From Actinomycetes bacterium (GTDB lineage: Bacteria > Actinomycetota > Acidimicrobiia > Acidimicrobiales > SZUA-35), in NCBI GenBank assembly GCA_024227975.1, contig JAAETV010000293.1, forward strand, positions 1-23,291: a stretch of DNA of 23,291 nucleotides, read 5' to 3'. The notes below the pieces were generated by a model that was not told where the DNA came from, did not search any database, and was given only the letters and a program-made list of their open reading frames with translations. Position 1 is the stretch's first letter. Each line of letters starts with the position of its first letter. Positions 15,161-22,596 of the stretch are shown here, one piece after another. A program made the translations under genes and the position numbers.

Positions 15161-15665
15161 TATCCTTGGACGACGCCAGTTCGTAGCCAGAGTCTGGAAG
15201 GCGGGTGGGGTCTTGGTGGCAGCCGCCGGCAGCCTGACCATGTGGGACCTCCTCCAACCCCTGCCTACGACTGGCTTTGGGGGGAAGGTTCGGTCCCTCC
15301 TTCCCGACTCCATAACCGAGAGCGCCATCGTCGAGGTGCCAGCGGCCCGTTCCTATTTGACCCGAGTCGACGATGAGATCGTCGCCCTCTCGAGGAAGTG
15401 CACCCACCTTGGTTGTGTGGTCCCCTACTGCGAGTCCTCTGGCCGCTTCGAGTGCCCGTGCCATGGTTCGGTCTTCAACCGGGCCGGTGACTTCTTGAGC
15501 GGACCGTCGCCCCGGGGCATGGACCGTTTCGAGACCGAGGTCGGCGACGATGGCCTCGTCTACATCGATACCAGCGAGCGGATCGATGGCCCGCCTCCTG
15601 GCACCGTGACCGTCGACGAACCAGCCCTTGGGCCGAAGTGCACTAGTGAAGGTGGGCACGGCTGA
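15153..15665 (+). CDS. Rieske iron-sulfur protein
   Basis: 170 aa from the ATG at 15153, with gggag upstream. The N terminus has a twin-arginine start (GRRQF) followed by one hydrophobic helix (about 14-30), so the folded domain is probably exported by Tat and stays anchored. Box I CTHLGC (C83, H85, C88) and box II CPCHGS (C101, C103, H104) give the 2Fe-2S ligands C83/H85/C101/H104 and the C88-C103 disulfide. GPSPRGMDRF is the conserved proline loop. Its head domain shuttles electrons from quinol at cytochrome b to cytochrome c. The short single-helix form is b6f-like, unlike the three-helix QcrA of Mycobacterium. The stop overlaps the cytochrome c start (TGATG). Confidence 0.93.
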   Translation: MSNILGRRQFVARVWKAGGVLVAAAGSLTMWDLLQPLPTTGFGGKVRSLLPDSITESAIVEVPAARSYLTRVDDEIVALSRKCTHLGCVVPYCESSGRFECPCHGSVFNRAGDFLSGPSPRGMDRFETEVGDDGLVYIDTSERIDGPPPGTVTVDEPALGPKCTSEGGHG

Positions 15666-16117
15666 TGGCCTCGTACCACAGCAGCGAGGATGTCGAGCTC
15701 GAGAAGTCGACGACCAACGTGATGATCATTGGTGCGGTGTTGCTCTTCGGGATGGCCCTCGTCTTCCCCTTCTACCGGTTGACCGAACCGGTCAACCGCG
15801 AGAATGCGTATGAGGAACAGCTTAAGTCGCTGGCGAGCTCGGGTGAGAGCCTGTGGTCCTTCAACTGTGCGTCATGCCATGGAGAGTCGGGTGAGGGCGG
15901 TATCGGCCCATCGCTCAACGCCAAGCAGTTCCTTCAGTCGGCGTCCGACTCCCAGATCGAGCTACTGGTCGCAGTTGGGGTTCCTGGCTCGCAGATGGGT
16001 GCCTACTCCCAGGACTTCGGTGGTCCCCTTACCTCAGAACAGATCAAGGCCTTGGCTGTCTACATCCGCTCGTGGGAAGAGGATGCTCCCGACAATCCAA
16101 ACTGGCGCGACGGATAG
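15665..16117 (+). CDS. Membrane-anchored mono-haem cytochrome c
   Basis: 150 aa. One N-terminal helix (about residues 17-37) anchors the protein, with the haem domain outside. The haem-binding motif is CASCH (C68, C71, H72), and M111 in VGVPGSQMGAY is the likely sixth ligand. The rest (LTSEQIKALAVYIRSW) is the usual class I cytochrome c C-terminal helix. The ATG overlaps the Rieske stop by one base, so it is translated right after it. It takes electrons from the Rieske centre and would hand them to a terminal oxidase, not encoded here. QcrC of most actinobacteria is di-haem, so a single haem is a notable difference. Confidence 0.92.
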   Translation: MASYHSSEDVELEKSTTNVMIIGAVLLFGMALVFPFYRLTEPVNRENAYEEQLKSLASSGESLWSFNCASCHGESGEGGIGPSLNAKQFLQSASDSQIELLVAVGVPGSQMGAYSQDFGGPLTSEQIKALAVYIRSWEEDAPDNPNWRDG

Positions 16118-16139
16118 ACAGAGGGCTCCCGTCCAATAC

Positions 16140-16187
16140 CCTCCTCCAACTTGACATCCGCCCCGGGTGAGGCAGGCTTGGGGGAGG
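16140..16187. repeat. Inverted repeat after the cytochrome operon
   Basis: cctcctccaa (16140-16149) and ttgggggagg (16178-16187) are complementary at nine of ten positions around a 28-base loop. A TTGACA (16151-16156) lies in the loop. It could end the operon or regulate the following oxidoreductase gene; no T run follows. Confidence 0.4.
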
Positions 16188-16208
16188 CGATGAAGGAGTG
16201 AGCTGGTT

Positions 16209-17198
16209 ATGGAGTTGCAGTTCGGGCTGACGTTGCCCCAAAGGGGCCTGGATTTGGGCGTGTTCGAGACCGCGGCTGAGATGGTCGACCTGGCTCGGGC
16301 GGCTGAGGGTGAACCCCGCTTCGATTCGGTATGGGTTGGCGACTCGCTGACGGCCAAGCCTCGGCTGGAGTCTCTGAGCTTGCTGGGTGCCCTGGCCGGT
16401 GCTACCAGCCGGCTCCGTCTTGGTGTGGGCTGTATGGCCAGCTTCCCCGTTCGTGATGTACTGACATTCGCCTACCAGTGGGCGTCGCTCGATGTGATCT
16501 CGGGCGGGCGGATGGATCTGGCGGCCTGCACCGGGCTGGTACCGGCCAACAAGGCCAGCGCCCGAGAGGGGGCGCACTGGGGTGTACTCGACAAGGAGCG
16601 GGCGCCTCGGCTGGAAGACAACATCCGGGCCTGTCGGCTGTTGTGGTCTGGCGACGAGGTCAGCTTCGAGGGGACCCACACCTCGTTCGACGACTTCCGT
16701 CTCGCCACGGTCCCTCTTCAAGACCCGTGCCCGGTGTGGATCGCGGCCAACCCCTTCCCCGGACCCTTCTATGAGCGAGCCTTGAGGCGGGTGGCGACCC
16801 TGGCCGACGGATGGCAGACGGTGGGGCTGTTTCCCGACATGATGGGGAGCTCCTGGTCGGCACTCAAGGGCTACCTCGACGAGGCTGGTCGTGATATCGA
16901 TGCCTTCCCCCGGATGGCGTATCACAACGTGAACCTCAACCCCGACCGTTCGGCCGCCCTGGACGAGAGTGTTCGTTTCATCGAGGCCTACTACGGGAAG
17001 GGGTCCTTCACCCCGGCGATGGTCGAATCATGGACGGCGGCCGGGTCCGTCGAACAGGCGGCGGCAGATCTTCGGGCCGTGGCGGCCTCAGGGGCGACTG
17101 CTGTTACCTTGCGCATGACGAGTTGGGATCAGCAGGGCCAATATGAGCGGTTGGTGTCCGAGTTGCTGCCGGCGTTGGCTGGCTTGGAAGTGGCCTGA
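16209..17198 (+). CDS. LLM-class flavin/F420-dependent oxidoreductase
   Basis: 329 aa with the luciferase-like TIM-barrel pattern: LQFGLTLPQRG at the N terminus, FDSVWVGDSL (strand 2), SRLRLGVGCMASFPVRDV, LDVISGGRMDLAACTG (the loop usually contacting the flavin phosphate), LEDNIRACRLLWSGDEVSFEG and DPCPVWIAANP. The C-terminal segment (SVEQAAADLRAVAASGATAV) is typical of actinobacterial members, many of which use F420 rather than FMN; the cofactor cannot be decided by eye. The substrate is unknown. The ATG at 16209 is preceded by aaggag at a long spacing of about 11 bases. It converges with the GGDEF gene, with 29 bp between stops. Confidence 0.87.
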   Translation: MELQFGLTLPQRGLDLGVFETAAEMVDLARAAEGEPRFDSVWVGDSLTAKPRLESLSLLGALAGATSRLRLGVGCMASFPVRDVLTFAYQWASLDVISGGRMDLAACTGLVPANKASAREGAHWGVLDKERAPRLEDNIRACRLLWSGDEVSFEGTHTSFDDFRLATVPLQDPCPVWIAANPFPGPFYERALRRVATLADGWQTVGLFPDMMGSSWSALKGYLDEAGRDIDAFPRMAYHNVNLNPDRSAALDESVRFIEAYYGKGSFTPAMVESWTAAGSVEQAAADLRAVAASGATAVTLRMTSWDQQGQYERLVSELLPALAGLEVA

Positions 17199-17216
17199 CG
17201 CTTCGTCGAAGCATCA
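17196..17216. terminator. Small hairpin between convergent genes
   Basis: GCTTC-GTC-GAAGC flanked by TGA/TCA folds into a compact hairpin that starts in the oxidoreductase stop codon and lies 12 bases beyond the stop of the minus-strand GGDEF gene. It could serve both strands. No T run follows, so it may depend on other factors. Confidence 0.4.
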
Positions 17217-17227
17217 CACCACCAATC

Positions 17228-19792
17228 TCAGATGAGGTTCCAGGGGCGGGCCGAGCCCGGCGTCGACGGGGCTTGGCGGGCGAGCATCGTCTGGAGTGAC
17301 TCGATGGGCATGGGTCGGGCCAGCAGGTATCCCTGGGCGAGATCGCAGCCCAGTCGGGTCAGCAGCTCAGCTTGTTCGGATTCCTCGATCCCTTTGGCCG
17401 TCACCCTCAAACCGATAGCCTGCCCAAGCTCGATGATGGCACCCAGCACTTGCCGGTCAGGTTTGGAGTCGACGGCCCGGTCGATGAGAGGCTTGGCCAG
17501 CTTCATCATGTCGATGTCGAAACGGCGAAGGTAGCTGAGCGAGGAGTAGCCGGTGCCGAAATCGTCGAAGGCGACCCGTATGCCGCGCCGCCGCATAGCG
17601 GAGATAACGGAGTCCTCCTGGTCGGCGTCGGCAATGAGTGCGGTCTCCGAGACCTCGACGACAAGCCGGCCACCGAAGCCACCGCTCGGTTCGAGGGAGT
17701 CAACGAACGCCGGCAAGTCCTTGGCCGCGAGGTGTCGGGCCGACAGGTTCACGGCAACGAAGAATGGCTCCTCAGCGCCAAACCGACCGGCTTCGGCCCC
17801 CGTGCTCCTTTCAGAAACGAGGCGCGCCTGGTCGTCCAATGCTCGGCGCAGAACCCAACGGTCAATAGGGATGACCGAGCCGTCGCGCTCGGCTTGGGTG
17901 ATGAACTCACTTGGTAGGACGAGACCCCGGTCGGGTGAGCGCCAACGGACCAGAGCCTCGACTCCGGCCACCCGCTGGTTGTCGATATCAATGACAGGCT
18001 GGTAGTGGACGACAAGGTCGCTCTCAGGAATCGCGGCTTGGTCATCATTGGATCGACGGTACCGAGGCGAGGTGTCACCGGGGAAGTGCTCGACGACAGA
18101 ACCCTTGCCTGCTTCCTTGGCTGCGTACATGGCCTGGTCAGCGTCGCGAAGTAGTTGGTTGGTCCCCATCTCATCGGTGCCCTTGGCCAGGCCGACGCTG
18201 CATCCGACGACGACGGAGTATCCGTCGAGATGGATCTCTTCCGTGAGCCGCTTCACGACCCGATCGGCGATCCGTCGCGGGTCGGATGAGCTACGGACCA
18301 GCATGGCGAACTCGTCGCCCCCCAACCGAGCCACCGTATCGATTGGTCGAACCAAGCTCGAGAGTCGCTGCGCCACCTCATTCAACACCAGATCTCCGGC
18401 CGCGTGACCATGGGTGTCGTTGACGATTTTGAAGTCGTCGAGGTCTATGAACAACACGGTGAACGACTCGTGGCTGGCGGCTGCGTCGTCGAGCCTGGAG
18501 TCGAACAGTGAGCGGTTCGGTAGGCCAGTCAGGGAATCGTGGGTGGCCTGATGGGCCAGCTTTCGTTCCAGCTTCTGGAGCTCGAGCAGTGCTTGCTCGA
18601 GCTGATCGCTGTGCAACAGGACAGCCGACTGGCGGGCCAGAGCTCCTAGCACCTGGAGGTCATCGGTACTGAACGAGCTGATGTCACCGATTGGGTTGGC
18701 GATGATGAGTACGCCCTGGACCTGATCGTCGGTCGCCAACTTGGCCACCATCGCGTCCCTACCCCCGACTTCGGCGACGGCCGGTTCGAGGGGGGAGTCT
18801 GAGCCAGCCTCAATCATGAGGGGCTCGTCGATGGTAGTGATGAGGTCGGCCACGGTGTCGGGATCAAGGCCCGATGGCCATACCTCGCTCTGGCCTCCTG
18901 CGTCGGAGTAGCGGACGAGGCGTGCCGGCGAGTCGTCATCGCCCAGGAGCAGGACAGCTCCGACCTCGGCTCGGAACATCTCTCGGGCTTCATTGAGCAG
19001 GGCTTGCAGGCCGTCGTCAGAGTCGGCGAAATCGAGATTGCGACTCGACCGGTATAGGAACTGGACACGTTCCCGCTGGGCTCGTTCCGAGGCGAAGATA
19101 CTGATCGTGCCGAGCACGAGGGCGCCGGGGGCAATGAGCAGTGCCACGCTCAGACCGTCGATCGGTAGCAGGAGGGCGGCGGCCAGCCCGACGGCGGTGT
19201 TGGCTCCACTCATGATTGTGCCGGCCAGGATCAGCTCAGAAGCCTTGTGACGATCCACGGCCCCTTCGGTCAGACCGATTGCAATCATGATGATGAGGAG
19301 AGTGGCTACACCCCCGGCTGTCGTGGCGAGGAAGACCGCAGCCCACGTTGCACGGTCGAGATAGGCGTCGGTGGCTGTCGCCCGTAGGAGTAGCGAGGCC
19401 ACCAGGGCGAACAGGGCCACATTGGCCACATTGAAGGCGACCTTGATCCAGGGTTGGTGCCGGCCCAGTCTCAACCCAATCATCATCCCCAGGACGGCGG
19501 CGCCCACGACGAGGCGGGGAGGTACATAGAGCAGACCGACAACGAGGGGGATTTCGAGGAGAGAGAAGCTACTGGCTTCAGCCCGGAATTGGACATGGAT
19601 GACTCGCCACTCGACGAGAGCAAAGAGGGGAACGAGAACGATGGCCGGAAGGGCCACATCGTCGAAGGTTGGCCCCTGGTCCCAGGCGTTGGCCAGGAGG
19701 GCGATGTCGAGCGCGACCAACAACACGATCAGGCCGAGTACCCGCTGGGTTGGATGCACCCTCTCCCAGGTTGCGTGCATCGCCAGCCGCAT
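17228..19792 (-). CDS. Membrane GAF-GGDEF-EAL cyclic-di-GMP protein with a degenerate EAL domain
   Basis: 854 aa. Residues 1-235 hold about seven membrane helices (MASE-like sensor). Residues 245-395 resemble a GAF domain, then a short coiled coil (397-415). The GGDEF domain (416-570) has an intact GGDEF at 491-495 and an inhibitory I-site R482xxD485 five residues before it, so diguanylate cyclase activity with product feedback is likely. The EAL domain (590-840) keeps E612-A-L, N682, E713, D743-D744, K764 and Q820. However, the Asp of the KxD pair is A766 (KLA) and the Glu of EGVE is K800 (AKGIE). Spacing matches the known enzyme RocR exactly (K316/E352/Q372 correspond to 764/800/820), so the general-base Glu is lost. 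The domain probably binds or senses c-di-GMP rather than cutting it (inference). Confidence 0.92.
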   Translation of the reverse strand: MRLAMHATWERVHPTQRVLGLIVLLVALDIALLANAWDQGPTFDDVALPAIVLVPLFALVEWRVIHVQFRAEASSFSLLEIPLVVGLLYVPPRLVVGAAVLGMMIGLRLGRHQPWIKVAFNVANVALFALVASLLLRATATDAYLDRATWAAVFLATTAGGVATLLIIMIAIGLTEGAVDRHKASELILAGTIMSGANTAVGLAAALLLPIDGLSVALLIAPGALVLGTISIFASERAQRERVQFLYRSSRNLDFADSDDGLQALLNEAREMFRAEVGAVLLLGDDDSPARLVRYSDAGGQSEVWPSGLDPDTVADLITTIDEPLMIEAGSDSPLEPAVAEVGGRDAMVAKLATDDQVQGVLIIANPIGDISSFSTDDLQVLGALARQSAVLLHSDQLEQALLELQKLERKLAHQATHDSLTGLPNRSLFDSRLDDAAASHESFTVLFIDLDDFKIVNDTHGHAAGDLVLNEVAQRLSSLVRPIDTVARLGGDEFAMLVRSSSDPRRIADRVVKRLTEEIHLDGYSVVVGCSVGLAKGTDEMGTNQLLRDADQAMYAAKEAGKGSVVEHFPGDTSPRYRRSNDDQAAIPESDLVVHYQPVIDIDNQRVAGVEALVRWRSPDRGLVLPSEFITQAERDGSVIPIDRWVLRRALDDQARLVSERSTGAEAGRFGAEEPFFVAVNLSARHLAAKDLPAFVDSLEPSGGFGGRLVVEVSETALIADADQEDSVISAMRRRGIRVAFDDFGTGYSSLSYLRRFDIDMMKLAKPLIDRAVDSKPDRQVLGAIIELGQAIGLRVTAKGIEESEQAELLTRLGCDLAQGYLLARPMPIESLQTMLARQAPSTPGSARPWNLI

Positions 19793-19798
19793 CTAGGT

Positions 19799-19825
19799 CA
19801 TATCGGCAGATGAGAAGCTGATATG
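19799..19825. promoter_or_regulatory. Inverted repeat just upstream of the GGDEF/EAL gene
   Basis: catatcggc (19799-19807) and gctgatatg (19817-19825) pair over nine bases with one G/T position and a nine-base loop. The element sits six bases before the minus-strand ATG at 19792, where the ribosome binding site should be and none is evident. It could be an operator or a hairpin controlling translation. Confidence 0.4.
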
Positions 19826-19888
19826 AAGCCAACCTGACCTGATGACCAACCGACAGTGCGATTGGCTCCAGGTGATCTCTGGTCGTCG

Positions 19889-20437
19889 TCAGTTGTTGAT
19901 GGCGGCCACCAGCTCGTTCACATCAGGGCGGTCGTCGGGCCCTTCGCCCCAGAAGCCCCAGGCCAGGGTCCTGTTGGGAGCGATGATGAAGTCGCCTCCC
20001 AACTGGAGGGTGTCTTCTCTCGGGTAGCGGAGCCCGGAGAGCCCATTGGTTCGTAGGATCTCCCAGTACCGGCGGGCGGCCCGCCACCCGTAGATTCTCG
20101 CCGCCGAGCCCCGTCCGAGTCCGAATGCTTGGTAGGCCCGACGACTGGGATCGACCAGAATGGGGAAGGGGACATCGTTGGTTGAGCGGTAGTAGACGAG
20201 GTTGGCCGGATCAGTGAAGGTGACGAGGACGACGTCGGTGTCCTGGCCGAGCTCTGAGAGCCGGTCGCTCACGGCGATGGCGTGGGCTGCACAGGGCAGT
20301 CAATGGATATGACGGTGGAAGATGAGGATGGTGTAGCGGCCCCCATGGTCGCTGAGACGCCAGGACTGGCCATCCTCATGGGTCAGGGTGATGTTGGGTG
20401 CCGGGTCGCCGATCCGGGGACGAGGCGGGGCTTGCAT
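19889..20437 (-). CDS. Peroxiredoxin-like (AhpC/TSA) selenoprotein with UxxC redox motif; TGA at 20300-20302 read as Sec
   Basis: Read through one in-frame TGA, the minus strand gives a 182-residue AhpC/TSA thioredoxin-fold protein. The N terminus RIGDPAPNITLTHEDG and strand TILIFHRH are typical of Prx-like (PRX-like2, SelL-related) proteins. The next residues are I-H-U46-L-P-C49, where relatives have a redox Cys at the U position. The fold then continues without a break: DTDVVLVTFTDP, VPFPILVDPSRRAYQAFGLG and GGDFIIAPNRTLAWGFWGEG. A call that stops at the TGA would start at the GTG at 20272 and lose the first strand, helix and redox motif, which makes no sense for this fold. A SECIS-like hairpin lies downstream (separate entry). 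Role: thiol/peroxide redox chemistry in the cytoplasm. The ATG at 20437 follows gaggag with almost no spacer. A sequencing error or inactivating mutation is the alternative; Sec insertion is favoured. Confidence 0.8.
20256..20272 (-). promoter_or_regulatory. Candidate bacterial SECIS hairpin
   Basis: In the mRNA, GTGAGC-GACCG-GCTCTC folds into a stem (four perfect pairs GAGC/GCTC, then a mismatch and another G-C pair). The five-base apical loop starts with G, about 33 bases after the TGA. Bacterial SECIS elements are small hairpins with a G in the first two loop positions, 16-37 bases from the UGA. A second small hairpin (CACG...CGTG) overlaps it but lacks the loop G. Confidence 0.5.
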
Positions 20438-20475
20438 CTCCTCAGGGTAGGGCGTGGTTGACTACAGATACAAAT

Positions 20476-20487
20476 GTCCGTATATTC
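20476..20487. promoter_or_regulatory. Near-palindrome in the divergent promoter of the selenoprotein and SulP genes
   Basis: ccgtatattcgg, around 20478-20489, is an inverted repeat with ten of twelve symmetric positions, in an AT-rich patch that also offers a TATATT -10-like hexamer. Only 56 bp separate the divergent starts, so a factor bound here could control both genes. The coordinates are approximate to two bases. Confidence 0.35.
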
Positions 20488-20493
20488 GGCTAT

Positions 20494-22332
20494 ATGAGGT
20501 CTGCGGCTAGATTGCTCCCGGTCTTGTCGTGGGGGCCGAGCTACGACCGCTCGAACCTGCGGCCAGACCTGGCCGCAGGGGTAACCGTCGGCGCCATGCT
20601 GGTGCCCCAGGCCATGGCCTATGCCCTGCTGGCCGGTCTTCCACCCGCCATAGGGCTCTACGCCGCCACCGTCCCTGTCATCGTCTACGCCCTGTTCGGT
20701 ACGTCCCGCCAGCTGGCCGTGGGGCCGGTGGCCATCGTCTCGCTGATGACAGCATCGGCCCTAGCTCCCTTGGTCACCGAGGGGTCGGCGGGCTACGTCA
20801 GTGCTGCGGCCCTGCTCGCTCTGATGGTCGGTGCAGTCCATCTGGTGCTGGGGGTTGGTCGGCTCGGATACTTGGTGAACTTGCTGTCGCACTCGGTGTT
20901 GGTGGGTTTCACCGCCGCCGCCGCCATCATCATTGGTTTCTCTCAGGCCAGACACTTGCTCGGTATCTCAATCGAGCGCAAGGACCACTTCTACCAGACG
21001 GTGCTGGCAGTGTGGAAAGGCGTAGGTGAAACCAATGGGTTCACCCTGACCGTCGGCCTTGTCTCCCTGGCTACCCTGTTCGGGCTCAAGTCCCTCCGGC
21101 CCCGGGTGCCGGGAGCACTGGTGGTGGTGATCGGGTCGATCTTGGTTGTCGAGCTGTTTGGCCTCGAGGCCCGGGGGGTGAACGTCGTTGGTGACATCCC
21201 CGACTCGCTTCCCGCCTTCGGGCTACCCGATTTCGACGGGTCACTGATGGGTTCGCTGGCGATGGCGGCGTTCGTCATCACCCTTGTCGGGTTCATGCAA
21301 TCGGTCGCCGTGGCCAAGGTCTATGCCCGTCGCAATCACTATGAGGTGGAGCCGAACCGGGAGCTGATCGGTCTGGGTGCGGCCAATGTGGCCTCTGGTC
21401 TCTTCGGTGGCTACCCGGTCACTGGTGGCTTGTCCCGTACCGCTGTCAACGTCACCGCCGGAGCCAAAACCCCGTTGGCCTCGATCGTGACTGCCCTCAT
21501 CGTCATAGTGACGATCGCCTTCTTCACCCCCTTGCTGTCCTCGCTACCCAGTGCGGCGCTGGGGGCCATCATCGTCATGGCTGTGGTAGGGCTGGTCGAT
21601 GTGGCCGAGATGCGCCATATCGCCAGGGTGAAGAAGTCTGATCTGGTGGGATTGGGTGTGGCCTTCGTTGCCACTCTGGCCTTGGGGATCGAGATCGGCA
21701 TCATTGTGGCTGTGGTTGCTTCCGTACTGGTTGTGTTCGCCCGGATGTCGATGCCCCACTCAGCCGTGCTCGGACACGTCAAGGGCACGACGAGCTTCCG
21801 CAATGTCGACCGCTTCCCCGAGGTGACCACGCTCAGAGGGATGACGGTGGTGAGGGTCGACGCTGCTGTGTCGTTTGTCAACGCAGCCAACGTGAAGAAG
21901 CTGCTGCTGGCCCATGCCGACGAGGTGGCCACTACCGAACCCCGAGTGCTCATCCTCGATGCCTCGGGGATCAACGACATCGACGCCACCGGGGCCGAGA
22001 TGCTCCGTGAGCTATTGGGTGAGCTCGAAGAGCGCTCGGTCGCTCTCCACTTGAGTGATGTGAAGGGCCCGGTTCGCGATGTGTTGCACCGGGCCGGCCT
22101 GTGGGACCTGATCAGGACCCGCGTCCACACCAGTACCAATGATGCCGTCGAGGCGATCACGGGCCGCCGGTCGGCCCCCATCGATCATCGCCGCCATGGC
22201 ATCGATGAACGTGCAGATGCTGGTCCTCCACTGGCCGTCGAACTTGATCCGCACCTGGACCTTGGTCAGGATACGTGTGGCGCTGGGCGGGCCGTTAGGG
22301 AGGTACCGCCGGGAGATGGCGGTTCGAGCTGA
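20494..22332 (+). CDS. SulP/SLC26 family anion transporter with C-terminal STAS domain
   Basis: 612 aa from the ATG at 20494; the frame is open upstream but that part lies in the divergent promoter. The family signature is clear: PDLAAGVTVGAMLVPQAMAY (residues 23-42), GLPPAIGLYAATVPVIVYALFG, and SRQLAVGPVAIVSLM. Ten or more membrane helices reach to about residue 425. A STAS domain follows (about 440-560), with VLILDASGINDIDATGAEML. SulP proteins carry sulfate, bicarbonate, chloride or other oxyanions; the ion is not readable here. The last 50 residues, after the STAS helix (from TGRRSAPIDHRR), have poor third-position bias and may be a read-through tail, perhaps from an old frameshift. A link to selenate supply for the divergent selenoprotein is only speculation. 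Confidence 0.9.
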   Translation: MRSAARLLPVLSWGPSYDRSNLRPDLAAGVTVGAMLVPQAMAYALLAGLPPAIGLYAATVPVIVYALFGTSRQLAVGPVAIVSLMTASALAPLVTEGSAGYVSAAALLALMVGAVHLVLGVGRLGYLVNLLSHSVLVGFTAAAAIIIGFSQARHLLGISIERKDHFYQTVLAVWKGVGETNGFTLTVGLVSLATLFGLKSLRPRVPGALVVVIGSILVVELFGLEARGVNVVGDIPDSLPAFGLPDFDGSLMGSLAMAAFVITLVGFMQSVAVAKVYARRNHYEVEPNRELIGLGAANVASGLFGGYPVTGGLSRTAVNVTAGAKTPLASIVTALIVIVTIAFFTPLLSSLPSAALGAIIVMAVVGLVDVAEMRHIARVKKSDLVGLGVAFVATLALGIEIGIIVAVVASVLVVFARMSMPHSAVLGHVKGTTSFRNVDRFPEVTTLRGMTVVRVDAAVSFVNAANVKKLLLAHADEVATTEPRVLILDASGINDIDATGAEMLRELLGELEERSVALHLSDVKGPVRDVLHRAGLWDLIRTRVHTSTNDAVEAITGRRSAPIDHRRHGIDERADAGPPLAVELDPHLDLGQDTCGAGRAVREVPPGDGGSS

Positions 22333-22366
22333 CCGAGACAGTCGCGTCGAGAAGGGCGTCGTCGTC

Positions 22367-22526
22367 ATGTTCAAGGCCGTCGGACCCAAGTTCTCCCACA
22401 CACTCACCGGCCTGGTGATAGCAGCGGTGATCACCGTTGGACTCTCGCTCGGGCTTTCTCGCCATCTACTGGGGCACCGTGGTACTGCAGGTTGTCGCCC
22501 TGGTCTGGTACTTCTTCATCCGCTAG
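22367..22526 (+). pseudogene. Small two-helix membrane protein, apparently frameshifted
   Basis: From an ATG at 22367 the frame encodes MFKAVGPKFSHTLTGLVIAA and a first hydrophobic stretch ending VGLSLG (to about 22455). There the open frame turns to non-sense residues, while the frame one base later continues hydrophobically as FLAIYWGTVVLQVVALVWYF and stops at 22524-22526. Removing one base near gggcttt gives an intact 52-aa membrane protein. A one-base insertion, a sequencing error or programmed frameshifting would explain this. aaggg lies ten bases before the ATG. Frame A is also open upstream, back to 22139, overlapping the SulP gene. Confidence 0.5.
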
Positions 22527-22596
22527 CCCGCTTCGGTCGTACCTGGCACGGATCCATCATGGTGGGCAGTTGGGCGAAGAAGAATAATGGTTGCCT

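Noticed and set aside
13085..15659. Two minus-strand open frames of 525 and 470 codons
   Set aside because: They lie antisense to the cytochrome operon, whose haem and Rieske motifs are unambiguous.
16151..16156. Perfect TTGACA as a -35 promoter for the LLM gene
   Set aside because: No -10-like hexamer occurs at 16-18 bp downstream; it may be chance.
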